The notes: generated by a model from the letters alone, not told the origin. DNA of 64,000 nt from Vibrio parahaemolyticus (GCF_900460535.1 NZ_UHIL01000002.1:1364001-1428000); one strand, 5' to 3'; positions 58,501 to 64,000 are shown, numbered from the stretch's first letter. Numbers and translations: made by a program.

Positions 58501-59251
58501 TGAAGTCTTAGCGTTAGAGGTGACAGGCGTTCCAAGAGGCGCAACGCTAACGAGTGATGCAACCACATCGAGCATCAGTTTTGATAGCGCGACTTCGACT
58601 TGGACAGTGCCTGCTGATGAAATTGATACGCTTCACATCGATAACGTGCGCCAAGGTGATCACGATATCACGCTGACTGCGGTTTCAACGGAATCGAATG
58701 GCGATCAAGCGTTCTCAGACCCAATCGATATCAGCATCAATGTTACGTCCAACAACCGTGACATCGATGTTTCTTCTGAAACGGAAGATAATCTGTTACT
58801 TGGTAGTGATCGCGGAATTTCCCTCATCGGCGGGGCGGGTGATGACCGCATTATCGGTGGTGACGGCGATGATATTCTCATCGGTGGTCTGGGTTCGGAC
58901 ATCCTAACGGGTGGCGGTGGTAACGATATCTTTAAATGGACGCAAGATACCGTTGACGAAGGTGCAGTGGATACCATCACCGACTTTACGCTTAATGAAG
59001 ACACGATCGATCTTAAAGACGTGATTGCGGATTTAAATGACCCAATGGCAGGAATTGATGAGTTACTTGCGCATATTCAAGCGGACTACGATGCCACGAC
59101 AGACAATGTCTCTTTGAGCATTACTACTGATGCGAACGTTCATCAGACTATTGTGGTTGAGAACTTAGGTCAGGCAATAGACTTCAATGGATTAAGCTCA
59201 AACGAGATTGTTGAATCGCTTCTTAATCGAGGTGTTATTGATAACGGATAA
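43568..59251 (+). CDS. Giant LapA-like type I-secreted adhesin with T1SS-143 repeats
   Basis: A 5227-residue surface adhesin of the VCA0849 type, secreted by a type I system. Order: retention module (1-140) with VKGEVLVLDLTGKIRVVSAGD and the LapG-type cleavage site TAAG at 127-130; linker and two diverged repeats to about 647; T1SS-143 repeats from about 648 to 2818; less regular Ig/cadherin-like domains with DxDGD-type calcium motifs to about 5080, including two 107-108-residue units near 4582-4796; glycine-rich RTX repeats (GGAGDDRIIGGDGDD, 5088-5124); and a C-terminal type I secretion signal. I noticed only four cysteines. The ATG at 43568 follows GGAGG; an upstream TTG in frame is not needed. 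No LapBCE, LapD or LapG gene is in the window. Confidence 0.93.
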   Translation: MSTQTVPQNAIVNAVKGEVLVLDLTGKIRVVSAGDALNTGDVIVTENNASLDVLINNELYLVDQNCVACLPEPSSEQPETLVQTSVDGQIAFDPAAIDSANFDANDVAAIQQAILEGADPTAILEATAAGGDASGSANAGYVTVEYNNPEMLASTFFETSATRTGVQDREETDDINVTIFADGGQSLESEVTEGSISLTTYPQSIATSVSVEAGDLPLDPSSFVPSAASLESLLAELNTDIQSGGKAVEFSYDEAQNAIIGVQDGNEVLRIEIEATSLGRDIELEVTTTISQGIDHVASVDDGQVSIVGDRISIEFEMTGTDIGGNSIRTPIDFVTTIIDGDNPAPQDISFENEESSSTPITGTFVEIGSDQLASVTFNQESLSQFDGLLTDNQATVATLSEDGSNITLTVAGTGEVVLSITLNTDGTYQFEQFKPLEQTNDSDTIVLSLPTTIVDFDQDTVSNTFVITIADGDNPVINNVTSLSLDESGVEQGSLQGIAITSGTGSISAAAGSDIIDHFEVEPTEFNVSGELQSQRQTVLLELTSDVNGVRTYEGYIELDGVRITVFDISIDSPSQGEYQFNLYEQLDHTGANDESLTFTIPVYAVDADGDRSSLTLGSNDAKAAEIVIEVKDDAPSIDGVEALTVDEDDLASIGSDQNDSVSVDGKFTTTEGSDRVVSYQLDTSTNPIDGLTSHGEAVELVETANADGSFTYTATANGNSVFTLVVNTDGSYNFTLEGPIDHASGSDALTLNFPITATDFDGDSSTMVLPVTIQDDIPTIENVEPLTVDENDLISNGGQSNALLVEGQFTTTQGSDGVVQYQLETGSDPLNGLTSNGQVITLAEVSNADGSFTYTATANGNSVFTLQVNSDGSYSFELQGAVDHAPNSDTLTLDFSIIATDFDGDTSKITLPVTIVDSLPVVTDFEAISVDEDDLAGIGSDQNDPVSIDGQFTTTEGADRVVSYQLDSNATPVDGLTSQGVAVTMTETANSDGSFTYTATAGTNPVFTLTVNPDGSYNFTLEGAIDHAANSDSLTLNFPITVTDFDGDTTSAVIPVTITDDQPTITNVEAISVDEDDLANIGSDQNDSLSIDGQFTTTQGSDRVVSYQLDTSVDVVAGLTSQGNPVTLIETANPDGSFSYVAIADGNPVFTLVVKTDGSYNFTLEGPIDHAINSDELTLNFPIIATDFDGDTTSATISVTIVDDKPVITNVDAIQVDEDDLTGIGSDQNDALSINGQFATTQGSDGVVSYQLDASTDPVAGLTSQGVAVTMTETANPDGSFTYQATAGGNVVFTLIVNVDGSYNFTLEGPIDHANGSDDLTLNFPIIATDFDGDTSSAVIPVTIVDDQPTITNVDSITVDEDDLSGVGSAQDGVVSIDGKFTTTEGSDRVVSYQLDGSTNPVAGLTSHSQAVVLVETANADGSFTYTATADGNPVFTLVVNVDGSYNFTLEGPIDHAINSDELTLNFPIIATDFDGDTSSAVIPVTIVDDQPTITNVDAITVDEDDLTIIGSAQDGVVSIDGKFTTTEGSDRVVSYQLDGSTNPVAGLTSHGEVVDLVETANADGSFTYSATANGNPVFTLVVNTDGSYNFTLEGPIDHATGSDELTLNFPIIATDFDGDTSSATIPVTIVDDQPTINNVQAITVDEDDLAQIGSAQDGSVSIDGHFTTNQGSDGVVSYQLDASATPIDGLTSQGVAVTLSETANPDGSFTYTATAGTNPVFTLIVNPDGSYNFTLEGPIDHASNSDELTLNFPIIATDFDGDTTSATIPVTIVDDQPVITNVAPITVDEDDLNNIGSDQKDALSIDGKFTTTQGSDSVVSYQLDASAMPVDGLTSQGVAVTMTETANTDGSFTYTATAGANAVFTLVVKPDGSYNFTLEGTLDHPIGADELTLNFPIIATDFDGDTTSATIPVTIVDDRPTLDGIDVNSVLTVDEDDLPTVGSDGNEPTSIIGKFVATEGADHIVEYHIVDLNTPVQGLTSGGQSLTLVEVSNSGGVSVYEAIIDGTTTPAFRVTLDVSDGSYKFELLEPLDHPTANGQNDIVINLPIAATDFDGDVSNTLTLPITVVDDVPTIDGLAQGSEQTVDEDDLPQGTDRTQDTIIGGTFDVTEGADQVTSIQLSDLTTPVSTLMSGGEVITLVLTSSTGGVNVYQGITVNSQEVVFELTLNASNSSYEFDLRKPLDHPDGNQQNNIVIELPITVTDGDGDVSPVFTLPITVVDDVPVVTNIDRLQVHEDDLPLGSDETKEPLTVSGQFEVTSADGIDSFVLDLNSNLLPALTSGGESIAITQDATASTSDALVYVGKTVGGDTIFTLTLHQDGRYDFELSGALDHATNSDDLTINLPIVITDGDNDSVNATLPVTILDDKPTIEAIRPGSHLSIDEDDIPNKGSDGQGDHIIGGHFDVVDGADSIVSFQLEDLVSPVAGLTSAGQSLELVEYSNATGVIEYRAYVQGTTDIVFKLTLNAGEDRYQFELFAQLDHPNGDGENELVIDFPVNATDFDGDVSNTISLPITVVDDVPSITGVDNSSQLTIDEDDLPAGSDTSGLRVLDGHFNVVAGADEIVSYHVSDLAGAVAGLQSNGQDVELRLVSEADGVSTYEAVIVGTNTQIFTLTLDAKDNSYQFELVGPVDHPAGLGENSLTLDIPISVTDFDGDTSASVNLPITIVDDVPEIKTATPLFLDEDDLPSGSELSKDGLEASGSFDSVEGADTIVSYQLDLSGNPISGVTSGGQAVTLVQTGVNNNNYTYQGQTPDGKSVFTLVLNADGTYKFTLEGVLDHGVQGEDLLTLNLPVFATDVDGDTAGINLPVTITDDIPTIYDSSITRVEGQGTRTVQLFQDPVEGDLNYGADGSELTSFSADDSGIYFKQNGIDMTTVDLNGSNQTVFVHKTLNGVDTEIGRLIVRTDGSISFRPNDDLDHTDAASIDFTVHVTATDGDGDTSTADLDISVTDRNAQIDTSSVLSFEDKGRDGSILGTENANTQDNLSGLDTTPAKVDLVINLHDLDRNESLGDITIRDASTHNGTFYYRNANGDYIELTPVNGSVVLDGSNVIQSFNGEFVTLENLYFVPDRHFATGDSGIDPRIRVEILNNGVSDHIINGRLNIQVESVADIATWTANSTFNYTVDEDGNNVSLNISAQTQDSSNPESIVYELVFTQGEGNATLVYSDGSAITQTGGVYLVDASRIGDVQVDPIDNFSGEIKIDVTAITTESVNPLTGKETARSETETIVIDVTPVADAGSFTVNRINIFEDNARTQDTVDPVTDHDPLQLSEVISMKPSADMDGSEELFVRISNFSIDGVTLVWLDGANPSQIVEVTDGNGNVLYYEIPESQLTNVEVLPPLHSNDDFTFNVEGIVKDNASLSTGSAQDVLSLGNKTVIVDVKGVADIPIVELNDKSGIWQEFDDGNVRGVQTFVDENGQVDISFSILSGEFKDNPNDHSETVTVLLSNIPDGVEIFDNDGNSVDLTFVGYDGNNQPIYEANITQANINSGIVIKPEASSTENIHITATTIVTENDGHTRTSTGEIRVIVGPVIDARNNYTVVSEGDEDTRFNIDWKPTTSQSPDADEFFSEVTISGFPPSCTVFVDGVAQTLVAGTLTLTPQANESEQDFSARVTQSGYVQVELEQDSSTDFDLSTTLTVKEIDHEYVDAANPGQGIAEAVITGSVHVQVNPVVEPEDTSGAIGDQTRLLVTESNGTAIDVVKSDAQGAIDFTINTSAGGQAGANIIKYQEFDASSDEVVTELVVQLHTTDPAILNQLVIIGALNEGDGRWTIIDEENFCIKAPSGLDLTPNDDTDNGDNGGLSQIGLTIYARVNDLGEDSVEKDATEIRQTDVVLEFPTVLTPQTSVAAEIDVTDDVQIEGSEDNFVDLGAQLTSKIDVINPDGVEDVLTIIIDPSSPGIPPGLIITGTDVDFINGKYVFQADIDSSGNIVGLEGLTMRVAEDYAGDFVLPVRFVTKDTGSADEKSSTELIPVQILPVADVPSSAGDQPLDRNITPDVTVDITGTLGLDANKQPVDDLNNDVPTADGVGYEDGLIQLNLNVDFADGFNNTLGGRETLTNIKLTLDDTTQGEFVDSNGNSLGTSIEFNEADILAGALDNVLFKPSENYPVGGGQNTVKINIEGEITDVAVFDQSTLINPGDNVDVRTFTDDVTFEVTPVVDDIVITGTDPSQPIVVTGDEDTLISLNQSGTGVTISLTDDDGSESFVSLKLTGIPNDFVVESNSSDYIVKNAGNGEWSIQVKDLTQTSIDLSDIQIKPPKHFSGEVEIGISVFIQEELLKVPTERNSNFTLVVNPIGDDVDVNPDTQVSGNEGEDITINVNALVVDNKESIGDGANYQENDPETLRIEISNVPDGASLSLPDGTTFVDQGSGVFVLEVNAQDLDQIVFNSGDRNDNSWAGSLHFKVQAVDTGLDGSQSLGNAEEFDVSVDVTAVNDRPDFVNVVDVETPEDNALLLNSFGISDVDAVLDNPNAEYVLNVAVDSGYLALNANVISKYGLTVQGDGTGAVELKGSVADLNAAIAEGLIEFNPDLNFFGDVTVNITVDDQGNEGIVISGVDDTLNTNSSSFVIDVTTVNDAPETSPVTLTSIGEDSGVFAISASDLLVNATDVENDNLTVSNVQLVDPSSGSLAFNSATGNWEFTPAPGYNGPVELTYDITDDGTTNGVSDPKTVSGSASFEVFDVNDAPQTSEVTLSSIEEDSGAVSITASELLANATDPENDNLAVSNVTLADPSAGTITQISATEWRFEPSENFNGDVSFVYDITDDGTTNGAPDPITISGSAVMNVQAVNDAPEIDGSLVTSTIFESAGQKISGITIADVDFTGIHENEIMTISLSTSEGEVSVIAPSGSGVTQGVGLAGETVLMGTLSQLNAVLTSTDPNVGVFVDASDVNSSAISLTVTADDNGIYYENSTGTSLQTTETFDINVTPVADKPTLAFDANFNYIQRITASQSASFQGVALVGIIAALTDLDEVLALEVTGVPRGATLTSDATTSSISFDSATSTWTVPADEIDTLHIDNVRQGDHDITLTAVSTESNGDQAFSDPIDISINVTSNNRDIDVSSETEDNLLLGSDRGISLIGGAGDDRIIGGDGDDILIGGLGSDILTGGGGNDIFKWTQDTVDEGAVDTITDFTLNEDTIDLKDVIADLNDPMAGIDELLAHIQADYDATTDNVSLSITTDANVHQTIVVENLGQAIDFNGLSSNEIVESLLNRGVIDNG
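45509..52020 (+). repeat. Tandem T1SS-143 repeats in the adhesin gene
   Basis: Units marked by GATGAAGACGA-type DEDDL codons begin at 45509, 45938, 46364, 46793, 47222, 47651, 48080, 48509, 48938 and 49376, then at 49832, about 50276, 50720, 51176 and 51620. Spacing is 429 bases (143 codons) for most of the first nine, with one of 426, and 438-456 for the rest. Each unit carries SYQLD, DGSFTYTAT, FTLEGPIDH and TDFDGD segments. Repeats starting at 47651 and 48080 are nearly identical over much of their length. Two more diverged units precede 45509. Confidence 0.93.
57311..57955 (+). repeat. Two 107-108-codon cadherin-like repeats
   Basis: VNDAPETS at 57311 and VNDAPQTS at 57635 start two similar units (ISASDLLVNATDVENDNLTV and ITASELLANATDPENDNLAV), each with the YDITDDGTTNG segment. 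A third VNDAPE begins at 57956 but is not followed by the same unit. Confidence 0.85.
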
Positions 59252-59269
59252 AGTGACTTGAGAAATGAA

Positions 59270-59301
59270 AAGTGCGGCGGTTAGATTTGACCGCTGCGCT
59301 T
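59270..59301 (+). terminator. Possible adhesin terminator hairpin
   Basis: AAGTGCGGCGGT and ACCGCTGCGCTT pair over 12 bases, with two G-T wobbles and an 8-base loop, 18 bases after the adhesin stop. The T-run is poor. Confidence 0.35.
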
Positions 59302-59365
59302 ATTAGCGTTTGGTGTTCTTCAATATCTGGAAAGGGAGTTAGGTATAATTTTTATCTTGGTTTCT

Positions 59366-59665
59366 TTAGACGTGAATGTCGAGAAGGCTGCCAATTACCT
59401 CGTTATTTTTTTCCACAACGGACGCACCAATACGGTTGTAACTTGCGGCTTGAGTAACTTCGATAAGAGGTTCGATAACAGTGGTATGTGCGGCTAGGGA
59501 AGGGGTCGCGGCGAAAGCCACGTTTTTAGCGAGTTCGACTTTATTGAATGATAAGTCTTCACCGCCTTTTACGAAGGTTTGTTGAATCTCATGTGCAGCT
59601 TTATCCGCCATCTTGTGCGACAACTGCATGATTTGTTGACCGGAGTGAATCCCTGAAACTGGCAT
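59366..59665 (-). CDS. Uncharacterised 99-residue protein
   Basis: I do not recognise it with confidence. The sequence is soluble and mixed helical, with MQLSHKMADKAAHEIQQTF near the N-terminus and VIEPLIEVTQAASYNRIGAS then EVIGSLLDIHV at the end. The C-terminal pattern recalls small proteins with flagellar-rod-like termini, but this is a loose resemblance. The ATG is preceded by AAGTGGA. It is convergent with the adhesin. Confidence 0.65.
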   Translation of the reverse strand: MPVSGIHSGQQIMQLSHKMADKAAHEIQQTFVKGGEDLSFNKVELAKNVAFAATPSLAAHTTVIEPLIEVTQAASYNRIGASVVEKNNEVIGSLLDIHV

Positions 59666-59746
59666 GATTATAATTCCACTTATTATGCTGCTGTTAGCAT
59701 AGGAAGCGTTTATAAAACGTGCAAGTGATTTATATCAATAACTTAA

Positions 59747-59908
59747 TCAAACAAACAGTTTAGATAACATTTCACGCTCTTCAGTGGAGAGCAATGGCTT
59801 TTCCTTTTTGTTCAGCGTCATGCTGATTTCGCCTTGCAATGTCTTTAACTGACTTGCCGTTAGGTCTCCAAGCTTCTTTTTTAGCTCTTTAAATTGTTGC
59901 GCTTTCAT
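59747..59908 (-). CDS. Uncharacterised small helical protein
   Basis: A 53-residue protein rich in Lys, Glu and Leu (MKAQQFKELKKKLGDLTASQ at the start; LSTEEREMLSKLFV at the end). GAGGA lies seven bases before the ATG at 59908, which decides this start; a longer frame from a GTG at 59971 is possible. It follows the same direction as the 99-residue gene, 82 bases before it. No function recognised. Confidence 0.55.
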   Translation of the reverse strand: MKAQQFKELKKKLGDLTASQLKTLQGEISMTLNKKEKPLLSTEEREMLSKLFV

Positions 59909-60104
59909 CTCTGTATCCTCGCTGTACTCAGGTTTATCCTTCATGTCCTGTCTAACGGCCTCCGTGGCCACACAACATACTTATTCAATAGAATTAGATT
60001 AGAATTTGATCGATGGTTTTTTGTCCGAGTATTGTCAAGGTGCGTTAAGTGATACGTAAGACTTTTCCTATGAAAGGTAATTTTACCTACTTCGGGTTAT
60101 CTAA

Positions 60105-60133
60105 AATTAAAAAGGGAAGCAAAAGTGCTTCCC
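60105..60133 (-). terminator. Rho-independent terminator of yccS
   Basis: On the minus strand GGGAAGC-ACTTTT-GCTTCCC is followed by TTTTTAATTTT, 63 bases after the yccS stop. Confidence 0.88.
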
Positions 60134-60196
60134 TAATTTCATAAAGAACGCGTGTTAAGTCACATGCACCTTTAAGTTAGTCTCTCTAAGGTCGAG

Positions 60197-62350
60197 TTAG
60201 TTCACACGAACGGCAAATTTGCTCGCCAGCGAGTGAAGCTCAGGCAGCATGCGATAAATAAGGTGGAGTTGTTGAAGCACCATACGCGCCGAGCTGTCAT
60301 CCTCATCGCGCCATTCGTTCAAACGCTGCTCAAGTCCCGCATCGTCAATGTTGGATAAATCGCACTCTTCGCAATGTTGGTGTAATTGTTGATGCAACAC
60401 ATCCAAATGCTGGTGGATACAACGGTGAGCATCCAGAACCAGTTTATGAATGGATTCATCTTCGATGCGAGTACGATGGGCACCTAAAGCAGAGATGTAG
60501 CTGAGCATGGCGTGGTTGAGCGTCAGAAAGCGGAAGCTCTCATCGACGGCTGCGCGATACTTACCTGGTTCAGCAAGCATTGTGCTGATTGCTGACGTCA
60601 ATGTCGCATCATTATTGTGAGCCTGACGACGAGCAATGCGGTAGCTCAGGTTGTCTTTCTTACCGATACGATATTGGCCGATGATCTGATCCAAATACTG
60701 TTTATTCGCATCTATCGCATCAGACATCACTTTATGCAGTCTTCTCGATTGCCAGTCAGGTAAAATGAACATCACAGCCGCGACGGCTAGCGCGCAGCCA
60801 ATCAGTGTATCGGCAAGCCGAGGCAGCACCACTGCGTAGCCTTCACCTAACTGGTTGAACAGGAACAAGACTAACAAGGTGATAAATCCGGTCGCGTAGC
60901 CGTAGTTGTTCATCCTAAATGCAAAGAACATCACGCCCGAAACAACGATAAACACCAGCTGACTTTCTTGAGAAGGGAAGAACGTTAGCAGCGGTACGCC
61001 AATCAACAACCCCGCTAAAGTACCGATCACACGAGCCGTAAGTTTTTGGCGCGTCGCACTGTAGTTCGGCTGGCATACAAACAGCGTTGTAAGCAAAATC
61101 CAGTAACCGCGGTCAATATCAAACAGCTGAATGATGCCGTACCCAATAGTAAGCGCAATTGACATACGTAGCGCATGTCGAAACAGCATCGAATCTTTAT
61201 GAAGGTTAGCCGAAATGCGCTGCCACATTGCTTTCAACGTATGTGGGTTGGTATCGGCAAGCGTGTCTTCTTCTAGGCGTTCGGCATCCGGGTTATTGAT
61301 GTTGTTTAGCTGCTTTTCAACCGTAGCGAGGTTGTTGAACAGGTAAGTCAGCTGCATTAACAAACGCTTCCAATGACCTTGTTGCTGCTCTTCCAAATAC
61401 GCCAGTGAATTTTGTAGTTCTGCCAAAGCCAGAATCGACTCATCGGTGTGAGTGTATTCGTTGCCGAGTTGAATAGCTTGAGCAATATCTCGGCAAGCTT
61501 GCGCTTGTGTCTCAAGAAGATATTTAAAGCGGAACAGCACGTCTGAACGCTCAAACTCCGTTGCCAAATCTTGGTAGCGGTAGTGGCTCGAACTCACGCG
61601 TTCGTGAATGTCCTGCGCGATAAAATAGATATTCAAGAATCGGTCACTTGGGCCGTCTACATGACCACGCTTGGAACGGGTGAGTAGCGTTGCTTTACAC
61701 GCATTGAGTGCGGTGACCGTTGCAGCATTAAGGCGAGCCGCTTCAATACGCATTGGTTGCGGTGCAAGGTTCGTGACTGGGTGGAAAAGCTTGGCTTTGG
61801 CATCGAGATAATTAGCAAGCGCAAGAAACACGTTCGCGAGGCTTAATTGTACCGGCTGCAACGGCCAGAACATTTGCCAGATCATCGACATAAAGTAATA
61901 CCAAGCGGCACCAGTTAGCAGTAACAACGGCTGGAACCAAATATTCGTGCTTTCGTGCGCGCCGAGCATGGTGTAAATGGCGATCAGCAACGAACCAAAT
62001 GCGATACTGGCATACTTTGGCCCAATTGCGCCAAGCATGATAAAGCCAAACGTGGAAATAAACAGACCCGTGGCAAACAGCCAAGGGGTGTGAAACAGTA
62101 TTTCAATAGAGAAGGCCGCAACCGCGAAACAGATAAACGTGAGAATCAGAGCTTTGATTCGTCCCATAAAGCTGTCATCACTTTCCGCTAGTGCAGCGGC
62201 AATCACACCTAGTATGAGAGGTGTGATCAAGGTGTTTTGTCCGAAGTACCAAGCAGGAATAACGACACCCAACAGGGTGATCAATATAAGAATGCTGTAG
62301 TTAATGGTTTTATTTGCCCAATAGAGGCGAAATTTAGAAGCTGCTTGCAC
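60197..62350 (-). CDS. yccS: YccS/YhfK-family inner-membrane protein (FUSC domain)
   Basis: A 717-residue protein, the length of E. coli YccS. It has an N-terminal block of about six helices (ILILITLLGVVIPAWYFG onward), a soluble domain of roughly 250 residues, a second helical block of the FUSC type (DIDRGYWILLTTLFVCQPNY, then RVIGTLAGLLIGVPLLTFF) and a helical C-terminus. FUSC proteins are linked to efflux of aromatic acids, but YccS itself is uncharacterised. It diverges from helD across 456 bases. Confidence 0.85.
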   Translation of the reverse strand: MQAASKFRLYWANKTINYSILILITLLGVVIPAWYFGQNTLITPLILGVIAAALAESDDSFMGRIKALILTFICFAVAAFSIEILFHTPWLFATGLFISTFGFIMLGAIGPKYASIAFGSLLIAIYTMLGAHESTNIWFQPLLLLTGAAWYYFMSMIWQMFWPLQPVQLSLANVFLALANYLDAKAKLFHPVTNLAPQPMRIEAARLNAATVTALNACKATLLTRSKRGHVDGPSDRFLNIYFIAQDIHERVSSSHYRYQDLATEFERSDVLFRFKYLLETQAQACRDIAQAIQLGNEYTHTDESILALAELQNSLAYLEEQQQGHWKRLLMQLTYLFNNLATVEKQLNNINNPDAERLEEDTLADTNPHTLKAMWQRISANLHKDSMLFRHALRMSIALTIGYGIIQLFDIDRGYWILLTTLFVCQPNYSATRQKLTARVIGTLAGLLIGVPLLTFFPSQESQLVFIVVSGVMFFAFRMNNYGYATGFITLLVLFLFNQLGEGYAVVLPRLADTLIGCALAVAAVMFILPDWQSRRLHKVMSDAIDANKQYLDQIIGQYRIGKKDNLSYRIARRQAHNNDATLTSAISTMLAEPGKYRAAVDESFRFLTLNHAMLSYISALGAHRTRIEDESIHKLVLDAHRCIHQHLDVLHQQLHQHCEECDLSNIDDAGLEQRLNEWRDEDDSSARMVLQQLHLIYRMLPELHSLASKFAVRVN

Positions 62351-62806
62351 AATGCGCCTTACATTTCCGATAAAAACGGAGAAAAATTCCCAATTTCACT
62401 CAAGGATGACAGCTTGAGAACGTTGACGTTCTCACGGTTAACGCTCACCAATTGAGCCTTAAAACAAACGGCTTTCACGGGCGATATCATCTTGAAGTTG
62501 TTTGGATATGTTACCAAGCTCACTATAGCGTGTTTATGATTTAATTTAAGAAAAAATCACGCTTGGTTATGAAATCGACAAAAATGTCATTGACTTAAGA
62601 ATGCAGAGCAGTTTCGGATGCGAAAACCGTCTAGAGTTTGGGTTTATAGCGTTGAAGTAATGACAATTATGTTCACAAAATCAGCAGTAATGTGAATTTT
62701 ATTAAAGAATCAAGGAAGATGCGTATTTAGGTGGCGGTCGCTGCTACAATTTGAAGCCCTAAAATGATATAAATCGACAACTTCTCACTTAAAAGGCGCA
62801 CGTTTC
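62351..62806. other. Divergent intergenic region between yccS and helD
   Basis: No gene, hairpin with T-run or strong palindrome is apparent. Both flanking genes start outward from this region, so it must hold both promoters. Confidence 0.4.
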
Positions 62807-64000
62807 ATGCAGCTTACTGCCACCAGCAAAGCACAGTTTTTTATTCAAAATGAGTATTATCATGTCGAAATAAAAGAGAACAGTGTTTTATTAAGCTCAA
62901 TTGGCAGTGAAGAGCATATTCCTTTCACCGTCTGGAACGGTAAAGTCAACGTGAAACGCGGCCTGTTTTGGAGCTCGCTTCAGTTCTTCGCTCACGAGCA
63001 AGATGGCAAGCAACAAAGTTGGTTAGTACAAGGTTTACCTTGGCCTCAATGCCGTAAGTTTGCGTTGGAAGCTGTGCGTCAGTATCAAGAGTGGCACAAC
63101 ACTCAGTGCCGAAAACTGGCGGAGTACCTTCCTAAATGGGAAGAAGAGTTGTACCAGCTCAAACACCTTCCTGCCTATCTTTCTCATTCTCAAGTTATGG
63201 CGTGGGTAGAGAAACTCAATCAAGAACTCGCAGAAATCAAGACCAGCCTAGACGAAGCTAAAATGCGCATGCCTAATCGCATGGGTGAAATTGAGCCTTG
63301 GCTGGTTGACACCTCTCATACGCTGGGAGAGCGCAATCACGAATGGTTGGAGAACGAACGTCCTAATTGGGAAGTCTTGTTCAACCGCATTGAATCGTCT
63401 CCGCTGAACTTGTCGCAACAATACGCAGTGTTGCTCAATGATGATCACAACCTTGTTTTGGCTGGGGCAGGCTCGGGTAAAACCAGCGTATTGACTGCAA
63501 GAGTGGCTTACTTACTTCAAAGCCATCAAGCTCAAGCGGAAGAACTTTTGATGCTTGCGTTTGGCCGAGATGCCGCGAAAGAAATGAAAGAGCGTTTGGT
63601 TGATAAAGTCGGTTTGGCGGCAGAAGGCGTAAGAGTCAATACCTTTCATCAACTCGGCTTGTACATTCTTAATCAAGTCGAGCAGCAGCCTGTCGAAATC
63701 AGCCCTCTTGCATTAGACGATAACCAACGCACGGCTTGGTGTGTCGACTGGTTGAAAAAGCACTGGATGACACCAACAAATTTCAAACGTTGGCAAAAGC
63801 ATTTAGATAAATGGCCTATTGCTTACCTGAAAGGTGATGATGAGCTGGGTAGCCATTCGGAAAATCCGAAGCTAATTGCTTGGTTGGATTCTCAATTGTC
63901 GCATTTAGCTGCTGTTGGTTTAACGAAAAAGCAAGTGCAAGAGAAGTTGGTGGATCACCAAGACTATACCCGCCTCAATAGCGAATTAGCACTGTGTTGG
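62807..64000 (+). CDS. helD: DNA helicase IV, N-terminal part
   Basis: The first 398 codons of a UvrD/Rep-type superfamily 1 helicase, cut by the right edge. The N-terminal region (about 1-205) is the HelD-specific domain, with a helical stretch near 100-160, followed by NLSQQYAVL (Q-motif region) and Walker A LAGAGSGKTSVL. Motif Ia-type LMLAFGRDAAKEMKERL follows. The ATG at 62807 follows AAAAGG. It unwinds DNA 3' to 5' in recombination and repair. Confidence 0.9.
   Translation, partial: MQLTATSKAQFFIQNEYYHVEIKENSVLLSSIGSEEHIPFTVWNGKVNVKRGLFWSSLQFFAHEQDGKQQSWLVQGLPWPQCRKFALEAVRQYQEWHNTQCRKLAEYLPKWEEELYQLKHLPAYLSHSQVMAWVEKLNQELAEIKTSLDEAKMRMPNRMGEIEPWLVDTSHTLGERNHEWLENERPNWEVLFNRIESSPLNLSQQYAVLLNDDHNLVLAGAGSGKTSVLTARVAYLLQSHQAQAEELLMLAFGRDAAKEMKERLVDKVGLAAEGVRVNTFHQLGLYILNQVEQQPVEISPLALDDNQRTAWCVDWLKKHWMTPTNFKRWQKHLDKWPIAYLKGDDELGSHSENPKLIAWLDSQLSHLAAVGLTKKQVQEKLVDHQDYTRLNSELALCW

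Noticed and set aside
43568..59251. Many long minus-strand reading frames within the adhesin
   Set aside because: They repeat with the same 429-base period as the coding repeats and lack ribosome sites, so they are shadows of the plus-strand gene.
1..64000. Mobile elements, integron cassettes, tRNA or rRNA genes, prophage
   Set aside because: No transposase, integrase, attC-like repeats, tRNA cloverleaf or rRNA sequence was recognised on reading both strands.

Overview
The window reads as a piece of a Vibrio chromosome, most like the Harveyi clade (V. parahaemolyticus / V. alginolyticus type) and plausibly its second chromosome. This is inferred from gene content: a vct-type catechol-siderophore ABC transporter, artPIQM, cyoABCDE, a VCA0849-type giant type I secretion adhesin, and YccS and HelD. 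No sequence search was possible. I saw no rRNA, tRNA, CRISPR array, insertion sequence or prophage, and coding density is normal.

Layout. (1) 1-7972: a liuR regulator cut by the left edge, diverging from a seven-gene valine/isoleucine catabolic operon (thiolase, mmsA, acyl-CoA dehydrogenase, enoyl-CoA hydratase, 3-hydroxyisobutyryl-CoA hydrolase, mmsB, SDR). (2) 8611-13311: cyoABCDE, the bo3 ubiquinol oxidase and heme O synthase. (3) 13312-16865: a highly structured non-coding leader ending in a strong terminator, then an Old Yellow Enzyme family oxidoreductase and a BBE-type FAD oxidase. (4) 17214-20130: artPIQM arginine uptake. (5) 20301-22498: an exported intradiol dioxygenase-like protein, a LysR regulator and a GST. 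(6) 22566-27683, minus strand: ETF-ubiquinone oxidoreductase, then E2, E1-beta and E1-alpha of a branched-chain 2-oxoacid dehydrogenase. (7) 28369-33640: mixed genes (DOPA-dioxygenase-like, yegD Hsp70-like, PCu(A)C copper chaperone, two unknown membrane proteins). (8) 33879-42042: iron block with a Crp-family regulator, vctPDGC, cueR, an AraC regulator and a TonB-dependent receptor, with Fur-box-like sites. (9) 42102-43567: small genes and a long adhesin leader. (10) 43568-59251: one 5227-residue LapA-like adhesin. (11) 59366-64000: two small proteins, yccS and the first 398 codons of helD.

How the genes work together. Regions 1, 2 and 6 form a route from branched-chain amino acids to oxygen. 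The Bkd complex makes acyl-CoAs and the acyl-CoA dehydrogenase oxidises them. Electrons pass through ETF (not in this window) to ETF-QO and ubiquinol, which the bo3 oxidase consumes. A near-identical palindromic site lies in front of both the valine operon and ETF-QO, consistent with LiuR controlling both. The iron block is a self-contained outer-membrane to cytoplasm siderophore uptake system. The adhesin has the N-terminal retention module with a LapG-type TAAG site, but its secretion and protease genes are elsewhere.

The least ordinary observations are the 13645-13874 leader, where an upstream hairpin arm can also pair with the terminator arm (a possible attenuator or riboswitch), a 30-codon gene at 42775-42867 with a good ribosome binding site, and the near-identical adhesin repeats. 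I did not find a clear new multi-gene system.
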